From positions 27,701 to 91,700 of the forward strand of contig NZ_AUIH01000001.1 of assembly GCF_000423605.1 (NCBI RefSeq): 64,000 nt of DNA, read 5' to 3'. How positions within the stretch are numbered: position 1 is the stretch's first letter; each line of letters begins with the position of its first letter. Below the pieces are notes generated by a model. It saw only the letters and a program-made list of their open reading frames with translations, was not told the origin of the DNA and made no database searches. This document shows positions 8,263-18,310 of this stretch, one piece after another. This stretch comes from Saccharospirillum impatiens DSM 12546. GTDB taxonomy: Bacteria; Pseudomonadota; Gammaproteobacteria; Pseudomonadales; Natronospirillaceae. The translations under genes and the position numbers were made by a program.

Positions 8263-9669
8263 ATGACTCCGGACATGCTCAGAACCCAGTTTGATCACCA
8301 GCAAGCCTCGTATCGGTTGCATCCTTATCCCAGTCTGGCTGAACGCCGGTATCGGTTGCAGCAGCTAAAACAACTGATTCTTGGCAACCAGGATGCACTG
8401 ATCGAGGCTCTCGATCAGGATTTTGGTTGCCGTTCGGCTGGTGAGACGCTGAATGCCGAAGTGCTGCCGTCCATTCTGGGTATTAACCACACCTTGCGCC
8501 ACTTAAAAGGCTGGATGAAGGCTCGTAAGCATCGCGTGCCCCTGTTGTTTCAACCCGCTCACAGTAAGGTGCTGCCTCAGCCGTTAGGCGTGGCCGGTAT
8601 TATCGTGCCGTGGAATTACGCTCTTTACTTGGCGATTGGACCTATGACCGCTGCGTTGGCGGCGGGCAACCACTGTATGGTCAAAATCTCTGAGTACACG
8701 CCGGCCTTTGGTGCGCTTTTTCAGCAATTGGTCGACCAGACGTTTGACGACGGTGTGATAACCGTGATCAATGGTGACGTTGAGATGGCGCAGGCGTTTT
8801 CGTCCCTCCCGTTTGATCATTTGCTGTTTACGGGCTCCACCGAGGTAGGCAAAGCCGTTATGGCGGCGGCGGCTCAGAACCTGACTCCGGTTACGCTTGA
8901 GCTGGGCGGGAAAAGCCCGGCCGTCATCGACACCAGCATCCCCATTGAAGTAGCCGCTGAGCGTCTGGCGTTTGGCAAATGTCTGAACTCAGGGCAGACC
9001 TGCATTGCACCGGACTATGTGTTGTGTCCGCCGGACCGTATTGATGCTTTTATTGAGGCGTTTCACCGTTCAGTCAGTCGGATGTACGGTCAGGTGATCG
9101 ACAACCCCGAATACACGTCGATCATTAATGATCGTCAGCGCCAGCGACTGGATACCTGGCTGCGGCAAGCTGAGACCGAGGGTGCTCACCTTCACTGGGG
9201 CGATCAGCGGCCCGGGCTGGACGCCGCCAGCGGTAAAATGGCGCCCGTGTTGCTGACCAATGTGTCACTGGACAGTCAAGTGATGCAGCAAGAGCTGTTC
9301 GGGCCAATCTTGCCCGTTATTCCCTGTGAAACCGAGCTGGAAGCGCAGCGATTCATTAACAGCCGACCCCGGCCGCTGGCCCTGTACCTGTTTGGGTACG
9401 ACCGGGCCTGGCAGGCTAAGTTCGAACACAGCACCCACAGCGGTGCCCTGGTGATTAATGAGGCCCTGTTTCACGCAACCCTCGATAACATTCCATTCGG
9501 GGGCGTCGGAGCCAGTGGCATGGGGCATTACCATGGCAAAGCGGGGTTTGATACTTTTTCCAAACTGAAGCCGGTGGTGGGCAAGCAAAGGCTGAACAGC
9601 CTGAAACTGGTGTACCCACCCTACGATGGATGGGTGCAGCGGCAACTGAGGCGAATGTTTCTAAAGTAA
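8263..9669 (+). CDS. aldehyde dehydrogenase, coniferyl-aldehyde-dehydrogenase-like
   Basis: This is an NAD(P)-dependent aldehyde oxidation enzyme of 468 aa. The active-site glutamate is in TLELGGKSP (about Glu213) and the nucleophilic cysteine in NSGQTCIAPDYV (about Cys247). The cofactor motif FTGSTEVGK is present near 189-197. The short length, the HRVPLLFQPAHSKVLPQPLG segment and the C-terminal hydrophobic/basic end (QRQLRRMFLK) resemble the class-3 and CalB (coniferyl aldehyde dehydrogenase) group. The substrate is not determinable. The start is ATG 8263 with GAGGTG upstream and a promoter at 8206-8235. Confidence 0.88.
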   Translation: MTPDMLRTQFDHQQASYRLHPYPSLAERRYRLQQLKQLILGNQDALIEALDQDFGCRSAGETLNAEVLPSILGINHTLRHLKGWMKARKHRVPLLFQPAHSKVLPQPLGVAGIIVPWNYALYLAIGPMTAALAAGNHCMVKISEYTPAFGALFQQLVDQTFDDGVITVINGDVEMAQAFSSLPFDHLLFTGSTEVGKAVMAAAAQNLTPVTLELGGKSPAVIDTSIPIEVAAERLAFGKCLNSGQTCIAPDYVLCPPDRIDAFIEAFHRSVSRMYGQVIDNPEYTSIINDRQRQRLDTWLRQAETEGAHLHWGDQRPGLDAASGKMAPVLLTNVSLDSQVMQQELFGPILPVIPCETELEAQRFINSRPRPLALYLFGYDRAWQAKFEHSTHSGALVINEALFHATLDNIPFGGVGASGMGHYHGKAGFDTFSKLKPVVGKQRLNSLKLVYPPYDGWVQRQLRRMFLK

Positions 9670-9750
9670 CCTAAAGCATGCGAGTGCAAGCGTGCGACTG
9701 CCGGGTACCGGCGGGAGTCTGCATTTGTGCCGTCCGGGCGGCTGGGGTAA

Positions 9751-10577
<827 letters not shown>

Positions 10578-10591
10578 TAGGGACGTATCTG

Positions 10592-11725
10592 TTAGTAACT
10601 TAACTGAGTACCCGGGGCGATTTGCTGGTCCTTGCTGGCGATCATACCAATGCTCGCACCGGGTGACGTCAGAAAGGTATTGGTTTGGCTGAACAGGCGA
10701 CCGGTCGCGGGCGCCGGGACCGGAATTCGTGCTGGTCGACTGCTATCCAACAGGACAATCTCTGCCAGGAGTTCGCCCTCATCTACCCAGTCTCCGAGCG
10801 ACCGGTGATACACCACCAGACCATTGGCGGGTGAGGGAACCACTTTTACCTTGTCAACATTGATGCTTAGGGTCTCGCCCTGTTGTGGCTGGGCAGCGGC
10901 CCCGCTGTTTGAGACGAAGCCCTGCCGCTCTAGAAAAGCCAGCAGGCCTTCGGCGTCGCGCCGGGCCAGTGCGTCACTGACGTCTTTCTGGCCGCGCAAT
11001 TCCACGGTAGCTGCAAAGCAGGGTTCAGCAAAGGGCATGCCTGTGCTCTCAGCCAGTGAGACCCAGGGTTGGGTGTGGCTGCCATCAAAGGCCACGGTGC
11101 CTCGAACGTCTTCTTCCAGACGAATGGCAAAGCCGAGACAATCGCCCAGCTGATCACCGGTTGAGCGTTGATGATCGCCGTAGAAAACATGCGGCAACGC
11201 CTCGTCATCACAATGCAAATCGAGCATCAGATGCGCGTCTATGGATTGGCTTAGCAGGGCTTTGTGCAAGGCTTCTATTTCATAGCCTCCAGATTTTTCG
11301 CTCACTAGCTGACGCATGGCTTCACGCAAATGACCATCGTTCAGTTCTGCGTCGGCTCCCAGTAAATGCCCAACTCTGTGGGTCAGTGCGCCGATGGACA
11401 GTGACATGCCCCGATTGAAATTTTGCCCGGTGGTGGCATCAAAACGCCCCGGAAATTTCCCAAACAAGCGCTGATTCATACCGACCGGGTTGGCAAATGG
11501 CACGATCACAACGCGCTGATGAATATGACCGGCCTGCTCCAGAGTGTCCAGGCTTGCCATCAAGTGCTGTAGGGTCAGCAAGCCTGGCCATTCATCGGCA
11601 TGCAGGCCGGCCTGCAGATAAGCCTTGCGCGGGCCACTACCGTATTCATGGACCATCAGGTGGCGTTGCATGCCCGGTGCCGGCGATGGCAAAGGGAGGT
11701 GTTTGGTTATCATCGGTACATCCAT
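10592..11725 (-). CDS. succinylglutamate desuccinylase/aspartoacylase (AstE/AspA) family hydrolase
   Basis: This is a zinc-dependent deacylase-like enzyme of 377 aa in the M14-related AstE/AspA superfamily. Zinc ligands fit His42 and Glu45 (LHADE) and His171 (LDLHCDD). The substrate-binding NFNR motif is at 102-105, and Glu242 in ATVELRGQ fits the catalytic base. After about residue 280 a small beta-rich domain follows, resembling a biotinyl/lipoyl-like barrel seen in related proteins. The substrate is unknown. An alternative start lies four codons in (11713). It is convergent with the ferredoxin gene, with only 14 nt between stops. Confidence 0.82.
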   Translation of the reverse strand: MDVPMITKHLPLPSPAPGMQRHLMVHEYGSGPRKAYLQAGLHADEWPGLLTLQHLMASLDTLEQAGHIHQRVVIVPFANPVGMNQRLFGKFPGRFDATTGQNFNRGMSLSIGALTHRVGHLLGADAELNDGHLREAMRQLVSEKSGGYEIEALHKALLSQSIDAHLMLDLHCDDEALPHVFYGDHQRSTGDQLGDCLGFAIRLEEDVRGTVAFDGSHTQPWVSLAESTGMPFAEPCFAATVELRGQKDVSDALARRDAEGLLAFLERQGFVSNSGAAAQPQQGETLSINVDKVKVVPSPANGLVVYHRSLGDWVDEGELLAEIVLLDSSRPARIPVPAPATGRLFSQTNTFLTSPGASIGMIASKDQQIAPGTQLSY

Positions 11726-11821
11726 CAGGGTATTGGCAGAGACCGCCAGTCTACTGGTGCCTGAATGGCAATAACAGGGGCATAAAAGACGGCCAGTTGG
11801 GGTTATTATCCTGTTTCGGCA

Positions 11822-12379
11822 TTATAGAGGGGCAGACACCGGGTTGGCGCAATAGCAACCCCGTGCCAGTAACGGGATATGGAGCGTCGGGTCCCCCGGG
11901 CTGCTCAACTTGGTGTCGAGAAAGCTGGAGGTTGAGGTACAGGTAACACCGCTGTTGACGGGTCCGGCGTACACGAGGCTTCCATCGGATCGATGAACCA
12001 TCACGAAAGGGGTTGCCGGTATGAGTGCTTGCATTGCCGCAGGCAAATCGTTCAACCGGGCTGAAGCAAACCGGGTCGACACGTCATAGCGCCCCTCAAG
12101 TGCAGCAAGGTGCTCCGCTGAGTAGCGATTGCATCGGCAACCTGGGTGCCGGACGATGGTCACCCGGGCTTTGTTGTCTGGCACGGTCGCTGGCAGTGCC
12201 CGGTGTAACGCTTCGCCATAATCCCGCACCCGGGGGTATTGGTTCAGAATAGACTGGTCGGCGTCGAAAGTGACGATGAGCCTGGCCTGAAACCACCAAA
12301 AGCCAGTTACGATGGCGACAATCCAAACGATAACCAGCACGCCGAGCAGGGCGGTTTTTGGGGTTAGCCTAGACATCAA
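11822..12379 (-). CDS. DUF6436-like thioredoxin-fold membrane protein
   Basis: This 185-aa protein has an N-terminal signal-anchor (about residues 10-29) and a periplasmic domain. The order [12 protein letters not shown], then [19 protein letters not shown], suggests a thioredoxin-like fold with a CxC near residue 80. More cysteines occur near the end (VTCTS, GCYCANP), so a redox or metal role is possible. I recognise it as resembling DUF6436 but cannot give a function. It overlaps the start side of the chemoreceptor gene by 11 nt on the same strand, suggesting cotranscription. Confidence 0.6.
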   Translation of the reverse strand: MMSRLTPKTALLGVLVIVWIVAIVTGFWWFQARLIVTFDADQSILNQYPRVRDYGEALHRALPATVPDNKARVTIVRHPGCRCNRYSAEHLAALEGRYDVSTRFASARLNDLPAAMQALIPATPFVMVHRSDGSLVYAGPVNSGVTCTSTSSFLDTKLSSPGDPTLHIPLLARGCYCANPVSAPL

Positions 12380-13886
12380 ATCGATTCAGCTCCAGGTTCA
12401 GTGCTTTAAATGTCAGGGTTAGGTTGCCCAGGTCGGATTTTGAATCACCCATGGCACTGGTAACCTTGCGGGTCAGTTCGGCCAGGGTGCCAATGTCTTG
12501 CTCCAACTGCCGTGTGGCGTCAGCCTGATCTTCAGTGATTCTGCGAATGCGGTCGTTTTCGGTGACGATAATACCGATCTGTTCATGCAATTGGGTGGCA
12601 CGTTGCTGTACGCCCTGGGTTTGTACCGTATTGGTGTTTACTTGTTCAACGGCAGTCTCCATTGCCTCGACCGCTGCTGTTGATCGCTGTGTCAGGCGTT
12701 GCAAGACGTCATTGATTTCAACGGTCGATGATTGAGTTCGGGTAGCGAGCATGCGGACTTCATCAGCAACAACGGCGAAGCCGCGACCCTGCTCGCCAGC
12801 CCGCGCTGCCTCAATGGCTGCGTTCAGGGCCAGCAAATTGGTTTGCTCGGCAATGGTATTGATGACCGCCAGTGTCTTGCCGACTTCTGCACAATCGTCA
12901 GCCAGTTGGCCAATGACCGTGCGGGTATCGTTTAACTGTTCAGACAGTGATTGTGATGAAACCAGCGTTTCTGCCACCTCCTCTTGTACGGCATCGTTGA
13001 CTGTCTTACTGTCTGCGGTCGAGATTGCCACGGTGTCGGTCGCTTCGGCGACATCCCGGGCGTTCTTAGACCATTGCTGCAACTGGTTCAGGGTTTCCTG
13101 AAACCGATGTTCCTGGTCCTGCGTATCACTGACCAGTTGCGCAATTCTGTTCTCCATTGCATCAGTGGCGGTGATCAGCACTTTACTCTCCCCAAGCGAT
13201 TTGGCCGTCACCGAACGCATGTTTTCAAGCATCTCATTAAAGCTGCCTAATACCGGGCTGCCTTCATCGTTGGCCCGTCGGGTCAGATCAATTCGTCCCG
13301 CCACGGCGGTCATCAGGTGGCTGACCGCCGCCAATTCCCGGGCTGTATCCAGCATCAGACGGACCGGTTTGGTAAGCACAACCAGGATCAGCGTTTCAAC
13401 AATGGCATAGGCCGCATGCAACAACACGAATCCGAGCGGTTTCAGTCCGGCCGATTGCAAGTACGCCAAGTCGTAAACATAGACCGGACTTCCCGTGTAT
13501 TGCAGGTAGGCGAAACTGAGGTGATGTACGGCTATAACGGTCAGAGCTGCCAGCAGTGCCCAGATGTCCAGAAAGGCAAATACAACGGCCAACAGCACAA
13601 AGAATCCGAAGTGCATTTCGATCAGCCCGTGCATCTGATGCACGTGCAGGGCTGTCATTGCCATGAAGGCAGCTCCATAGGCCATACGTACCAGTCGTGT
13701 ACCCGGGCTCAGACGGTTCAGTATCAGTGGTCCACCAGCAATGAGAGTCCCCAGCACCAGAGCCTCAAACCAGGTTTGGTATACTGAGGCCAGGCCGAGT
13801 GAAAGCAGCCAGAGGGCAATCAGCACCAGCGACAGCAAGTTGGTTATCTTTTGCTCAAACGTAAAGATCAGACTATCGGATTGCAT
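12369..13886 (-). CDS. methyl-accepting chemotaxis protein with multi-helix membrane domain
   Basis: This is a 505-aa chemoreceptor. Instead of a periplasmic ligand-binding domain, the N-terminal about 175 residues form roughly six closely spaced transmembrane helices with histidine-rich turns (HVHQMHGL near 81-88, HH at 121-122). A HAMP-like segment follows (about 178-235), then the signalling coiled coil whose tip, [18 protein letters not shown] at 347-364, is the CheA/CheW-binding hairpin. Such receptors usually sense through the membrane. No chemotaxis genes flank it. The downstream DUF6436 gene overlaps its 3' end. Confidence 0.9.
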   Translation of the reverse strand: MQSDSLIFTFEQKITNLLSLVLIALWLLSLGLASVYQTWFEALVLGTLIAGGPLILNRLSPGTRLVRMAYGAAFMAMTALHVHQMHGLIEMHFGFFVLLAVVFAFLDIWALLAALTVIAVHHLSFAYLQYTGSPVYVYDLAYLQSAGLKPLGFVLLHAAYAIVETLILVVLTKPVRLMLDTARELAAVSHLMTAVAGRIDLTRRANDEGSPVLGSFNEMLENMRSVTAKSLGESKVLITATDAMENRIAQLVSDTQDQEHRFQETLNQLQQWSKNARDVAEATDTVAISTADSKTVNDAVQEEVAETLVSSQSLSEQLNDTRTVIGQLADDCAEVGKTLAVINTIAEQTNLLALNAAIEAARAGEQGRGFAVVADEVRMLATRTQSSTVEINDVLQRLTQRSTAAVEAMETAVEQVNTNTVQTQGVQQRATQLHEQIGIIVTENDRIRRITEDQADATRQLEQDIGTLAELTRKVTSAMGDSKSDLGNLTLTFKALNLELNRFDV

Positions 13887-14088
13887 GGCGTGTTACTCAT
13901 TCAGAGGGATTGGAGCGTTACTGCGCAAACCTTGAAGCACCCTTGGCACAGTTATGCGTTTATATCGGCTATTCCATGAACCTACTTTAGTTGTTTTGAA
14001 GCTAAACGTGTGTGTCCGCCAATTGACCATCTCGTTGCGACGTCTATTTTAATAGTAGCGGCAAACTGCCATGTTGACCTGATAAAGG

Positions 14089-14925
14089 TCAGGCAACAGG
14101 CACTGGTTTGGCGTGTATCTTCTCTGCCAGCACGACGGACTGGAGCGCCGATAGCACGGCCCGCTGTGACGTTTGAATCTGCAAGAAGATCTCCTGGTGC
14201 AGTCCGGCATCCTTGTCGTCACTGGCTGAACATTCCAGGCTGTATTGCGCAAACAGCGTCAGTTCATGAAGGATGCCCGCCAGGTGATTCGGGCACTCGC
14301 AGTTAAGCGACGGTTTGATCTGCATCAGCGAACTGAGTTCTTCCAGGCTAAAGCCGCCGGTTCCTGGTGTCAGTTTGCCGAGCCGGTCCAGCAGCCAGCG
14401 GGTTGTCGGTCGGCCTTTGTGGCATTCGTAGCCCAGCCGCTCCAATTGATTCAGTTGCCGGCGGTTAGCGTATTCATACCAAATAATGGATAACACCTCG
14501 CGGCTTTCTGGCAGTTGTTCAAGTTGATCATCCGTCAGAGTAGGCCACTCGATCACCCAAACATCGGCGCCAGGAGGGCGTTTGCTCAGGGCGTCTGATG
14601 GCACAAAGTCAGCCTGCGGCACCTGGGCAGCAAAGGCGCTATAGAGACGACCACACCAGCCAATGACCAGTCGTCGCTGATTGCGCTCGGTGTGCTGGCG
14701 CAGACTGGCCATCGGCCATTCCGCCAGAGTGGCCAGGCTAAACCCTTGCTGGCGCAACCGGTCGATGCGCTGAATGCGTTCAATGTCCTGGTCACTGTAG
14801 CGACGCTGACCGCCTCCACTGTTGAAGCTGGGGCCAATGTCGTAGCGCCGGTGCCACTGGCGCAGTGCGTGCGCACTCAGGCCTGTCAGGGTGGCGGCCT
14901 CGCCGATCCGTTTTCCGGTGTTCAT
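14089..14925 (-). CDS. MerR-family transcriptional regulator with degenerate B12-binding-like domain (LitR/CarH-like)
   Basis: This is a 278-aa DNA-binding regulator. Residues 1-70 form a MerR winged helix: IGEAATLTGLSAHALRQWHR followed by GGGQRRYSDQD. The C-terminal about 200 residues have alternating hydrophobic strands (DVWVIEWPTL, LSIIWYEYANRRQLNQLERL) that recall the cobalamin-binding Rossmann domain of LitR/CarH photoreceptor regulators. The diagnostic DxHxxG cobalamin motif is absent, so B12 binding is doubtful. It is divergent from a sigma-factor gene and near an iron-sulfur photolyase gene, a setting typical of light-response regulators. The light role is inferred only from that context. 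Confidence 0.7.
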   Translation of the reverse strand: MNTGKRIGEAATLTGLSAHALRQWHRRYDIGPSFNSGGGQRRYSDQDIERIQRIDRLRQQGFSLATLAEWPMASLRQHTERNQRRLVIGWCGRLYSAFAAQVPQADFVPSDALSKRPPGADVWVIEWPTLTDDQLEQLPESREVLSIIWYEYANRRQLNQLERLGYECHKGRPTTRWLLDRLGKLTPGTGGFSLEELSSLMQIKPSLNCECPNHLAGILHELTLFAQYSLECSASDDKDAGLHQEIFLQIQTSQRAVLSALQSVVLAEKIHAKPVPVA

Positions 14926-15144
14926 GGGGTCTCTCTGTGATTGACCCGACAGCAGGGCATCGGTTGCTGTACAGGTTCTGTCTAATCTCTGTGGTGCTCC
15001 AGCCCGATAATTAATCTAAAACTGCTACATCCTACGAATGAATGGACGAACCGTATCTTTCTACGCGGGTTGAATGCTGATGAATGTGGGCCAACCTAGT
15101 TGAGTGATTCGGTGAATGTCGAACGACTTGGTAAAGGTGCAACG

Positions 15145-16200
15145 ATGAATGCTCATAATCCGGCCTGGTTTGCTGCGGCGGCCGACGCAGAGTACAACAG
15201 TTACGCCGAATGGAGCCGACTGCACCCCCTGCTGACGGCAGAACAGGAGCGCGCCTGGTTGCAACAGCATCAGGATGCGTCCCTGGCATTGGTGCGTCTG
15301 ACACAGGGCATTGGAAAATCCTGGTGGCAAAGACGCTACCCTGGCCTGAACTGGGAGCAGCGCGACTGGGTGAAAACGATTTGGGACAAGCGTCCCAACC
15401 ATGCGGACATGAACGCCTTGCGCCTCTGGTATCTTGAGCAACATAGCGGCCCTACGATGGTGCCGCGTCTGTGGAGGCGTCTGCTTCAAGCTCGGGAAAT
15501 GTTACTTGGGTCAAACATTCGCCTGGTGTTCAGTGTGGCGCACCAGCACGTTAATCAGGGCCTGGAATTGACCGATCTGGTTCAGGAAGGTCAGTTAGGT
15601 CTGATGCGCGCTCTGGAGAAATTTGACGTGAAGCAAGGCACCCGCTTTTCCACGTACAGCCATTACTGGATTCAACAGTTCATTCGTCTCGGGCTGAAAA
15701 ACCAGGCTGCGCTGATTCGTAAACCGACCAATGTGGTGGACGATGTCAAACGTTTCCAGCGCCAGTTGGTAATGGTGCAGCAAAGCGCTGGCAAGCCTGT
15801 GTCGGTGGCGACCATCAGTAAAGAGCTGAATATGGATGAGGCCCAGGTGCGTCATTTTCTCGAACTGGGGTTAAACCCTCTGTCACTCGATGCGCCTGTG
15901 TCAGACGATGGCTCTGACAGCTGGGCCAGCCATCTGGAAGCGACCGATCTGACAACCTACGAGGCAACCGAACAAAGTGAAGTCATTGACCGGATACGTC
16001 AGTCTTTGGGCGTGCTCGGCCACCGTGAGAAAGTGATAGTGGCGCTGCGCTATGGGATTCAGCAGGGGCGCGAGTATGGCTATCGCGAAATTGCTGATCA
16101 GCTTGGTGTTAGCCGTGAGCGAGTGCGTCAGCTGGAGAAAGAGGCGCTTAACAAACTGCGAGCACACTGGGACAGGCCAGACCCAATGGAAGCGTTTTAA
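15145..16200 (+). CDS. sigma-70 family alternative sigma factor (group 2/3)
   Basis: This is a 351-aa sigma factor. Region 2 spans about 118-190 (LLGSNIRLVFSVAHQHVNQG, DLVQEGQLGLMRALEKFD, TRFSTYSHYWIQQFI), region 3 about 200-260 and region 4 about 285-342 (SRERVRQLEKEALNKL). Between a region 1.2-like helix (LLTAEQERAWLQQHQ, 29-43) and region 2.1 lies a roughly 70-residue insertion rich in W and R that RpoH and RpoS lack. The ATG at 15145 has AAAGGTG upstream and fits better than an in-frame GTG/ATG at 15100. It is divergent from the MerR gene and convergent with the photolyase gene, with 24 nt between stops. Confidence 0.88.
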   Translation: MNAHNPAWFAAAADAEYNSYAEWSRLHPLLTAEQERAWLQQHQDASLALVRLTQGIGKSWWQRRYPGLNWEQRDWVKTIWDKRPNHADMNALRLWYLEQHSGPTMVPRLWRRLLQAREMLLGSNIRLVFSVAHQHVNQGLELTDLVQEGQLGLMRALEKFDVKQGTRFSTYSHYWIQQFIRLGLKNQAALIRKPTNVVDDVKRFQRQLVMVQQSAGKPVSVATISKELNMDEAQVRHFLELGLNPLSLDAPVSDDGSDSWASHLEATDLTTYEATEQSEVIDRIRQSLGVLGHREKVIVALRYGIQQGREYGYREIADQLGVSRERVRQLEKEALNKLRAHWDRPDPMEAF

Positions 16201-16224
16201 AGCGCGAAGGGCCGCTTTACAGGC

Positions 16225-17748
16225 TCATAGTAAAGGCAGTCGGGCGATGATGTTTTCGCCTTGCTGCCACAGTGCTTCTCGCTCCGCTGAGCTCTTTTTG
16301 TCCAGGTTGCGATACATCAGACCCATGCGTCCATTGCTGCGAAAGCGGTCCTGATGACGCATCAGAAAATGCCAGTAAAGGCCGTTGAACGGGCAGGCGC
16401 GTGAGCCGGTTGTCTCCTTCACGTTATACCAGCAGGTTTTGCAATAGTTTGACTGTCGATTAATGTATTGGCCGGAAGCGGCGTAAGGTTTGCTGGTCAT
16501 GCGTCCGCCGTCGGCGTGAAGCGCCATGCCCAATGTGTTGGGCCGTTCGACCCACTGATAGGCATCGACATAAACGCCAAGGTACCATTCACTGACCGCT
16601 TCCGGATCGAGACCTGCGATGAGCGAAAAATTCCCGGTCACCATAAGACGCTGAATATGATGGGCGTAACCGAGGGCTCGGGTTTGTCTGACGCTCTGCT
16701 GAACACACTGCATGCGTGTGTCCGCTGTCCAGAAATAATCGGGGAGGGCGTTGTGATGGTTAAGACTGTTTTGTGGCTCGAACAGGCGTAAATACCAGTA
16801 CATGCCTCGCACATACTCTCGCCAGCCAATGATCTGGCGAATGAACCCTTCTGCAGCGTTGATGGGAATCCGGTCACGGTAATAAGCGTCTGCGACCGCT
16901 TCGCACACTTCCATCGGAGTCAATAAACCCTGATTCAGGGCCGATGAAAGCCGGCTGTGGAACAACCAGGGCTCGTCACTGGCCATGGCATCCTGAAAAT
17001 CGCCAAAATGACTCAGATGACTGACTGCATGGGTTAAAGACGCTTGTGCCTGGCGACGAGCGACTGGCCACAGACCGGGTTGAACGTCCCCCCAGCCATC
17101 CGGGAAAAGTTGCTCTATCATGGTCGCGACGTTTTGGTCGATACTGTCCGGTTCGAACAGCATTGGCTCGGGGGCTGAGGGCTCGCCACGCCAGGCTCGT
17201 CGATTGTCGGCATCGTAGTTCCATTGGCCACCCTCTGGTTGATTCTCCTCATTCATCAGCAGGCCGGTGCGCTGACGCATCAAGCGGTAGAAATACTCCA
17301 TACGCAGTGCTTTGCGACCTTGCGCCCAGTGGGCAAAATCGGCCAGCGACATGAGAAAACGAGTGTCTTCGAGCAGCTCAACAGGGCAGTTGAAGTGCGA
17401 CTCCCAGTTTGCCATTTCCGATAGCAGACGCTGCTCACCGGGCTCGGTGAGGACAATGCGGTCAATTGAGTATTCATTTTTTACGGCGTCAACAGCTGCC
17501 TGCAGGCTGGCGAAGGCGGTGTCGCCGTCCAGTGGAAGGTAACGGACTTGCCAGCCCGCCGTCTCCAGCTCTTCGGCAAAATGTCGCATGGCGCTGAAAC
17601 AGTTGAACAGTTTTTGCCGGTGGTGCGCCACATAGCGGGCTTCAGCCCAAACCTCGGCCATCACAATGATGTCTCGTTCGCGGTTCAGGCGCCGAAAGGT
17701 GGGCAGAGTCCGGGATAGTTGGTCACCGAGTATCAGACCGAGGTGCAT
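16225..17748 (-). CDS. iron-sulfur bacterial cryptochrome/(6-4) photolyase (FeS-BCP, PhrB type)
   Basis: This 507-aa protein belongs to the deoxyribodipyrimidine photolyase-related (DPRP) family. Four cysteines at 348, 436, 439 and 452 occur in MQCVQQ, YCKTCW and ACPF. This is the same pattern, offset by two, as the [4Fe-4S] ligands of Agrobacterium PhrB, so a cluster is expected. Characterised relatives bind FAD and a lumazine chromophore and repair (6-4) photoproducts or act as photoreceptors. The ATG at 17748 has AGAGG upstream and aligns with family N-termini (MHLGLILGDQL). It is convergent with the sigma-factor gene. Regulation by the neighbouring MerR/sigma pair is inferred. Confidence 0.93.
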   Translation of the reverse strand: MHLGLILGDQLSRTLPTFRRLNRERDIIVMAEVWAEARYVAHHRQKLFNCFSAMRHFAEELETAGWQVRYLPLDGDTAFASLQAAVDAVKNEYSIDRIVLTEPGEQRLLSEMANWESHFNCPVELLEDTRFLMSLADFAHWAQGRKALRMEYFYRLMRQRTGLLMNEENQPEGGQWNYDADNRRAWRGEPSAPEPMLFEPDSIDQNVATMIEQLFPDGWGDVQPGLWPVARRQAQASLTHAVSHLSHFGDFQDAMASDEPWLFHSRLSSALNQGLLTPMEVCEAVADAYYRDRIPINAAEGFIRQIIGWREYVRGMYWYLRLFEPQNSLNHHNALPDYFWTADTRMQCVQQSVRQTRALGYAHHIQRLMVTGNFSLIAGLDPEAVSEWYLGVYVDAYQWVERPNTLGMALHADGGRMTSKPYAASGQYINRQSNYCKTCWYNVKETTGSRACPFNGLYWHFLMRHQDRFRSNGRMGLMYRNLDKKSSAEREALWQQGENIIARLPLL

Positions 17749-17821
17749 GCAAGCCTCTGTAGAATTGAATTGAAGTCTGCTCAAATACGGTAAGAGTCAG
17801 TGTCTGGATGGCTGGTCCGGT

Positions 17822-18310
17822 TTAGAGCGTGTGTTGCCAGCGTTGCAGCCATTGCTGGCTGTCGCTGAGCAAGTCACCGGTATGTACGAAACCGGTTTGG
17901 GCGAGCACGGATTGAGACGCCAGGTTACCGGCGGCGGTGACAGCGACAACCCGGGTAAGGCCTTGCTCTGCAGCGAAGGCGCATAACCATCGCACCAGTC
18001 CGGAGGCATGTCCCTGTCGGCGCCAGTCAGGGTGAGTGCGATAGCCCAGCTCAACGGTTCCTTTGACGGGAGGCCCCTTGAACCCACCGGCAGCAATGGC
18101 GCTGTCACCTGCATAGACACAAGCCGGTCGATACCAGCGAGCCTGGGTTGGCTGCTTCTGCATCAGGGTGTGCAATTCCAGCAGCAGGGCCGGGTGCCCG
18201 AACAGAAACCGGCATTGCTCGGGCCGGGCCTGCAGGGCATTGATATCCGTGTCACTGAGCCAGTCAATTCGCTGGGATGCGCTCGGGTCTGACGGAGTCG
18301 GGGCGATCAT
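17822..18310 (-). CDS. GNAT-family N-acetyltransferase
   Basis: This 162-aa protein has the GNAT core: CVYAGDSAIAAGGFKGPP, then ELGYRTHPDWRRQGHASGLV with the acetyl-CoA R/Q-x-x-G-x-A/G loop near residues 97-103, and NLASQSVLAQTGF near the C-terminus. The overall form is like RimJ/RimL-type or small-molecule acetyltransferases. Its start overlaps the stop of the glutathione-synthetase-like gene by 4 nt (ATGA), so the two are translationally coupled. The substrate is unknown. Confidence 0.85.
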   Translation of the reverse strand: MIAPTPSDPSASQRIDWLSDTDINALQARPEQCRFLFGHPALLLELHTLMQKQPTQARWYRPACVYAGDSAIAAGGFKGPPVKGTVELGYRTHPDWRRQGHASGLVRWLCAFAAEQGLTRVVAVTAAGNLASQSVLAQTGFVHTGDLLSDSQQWLQRWQHTL

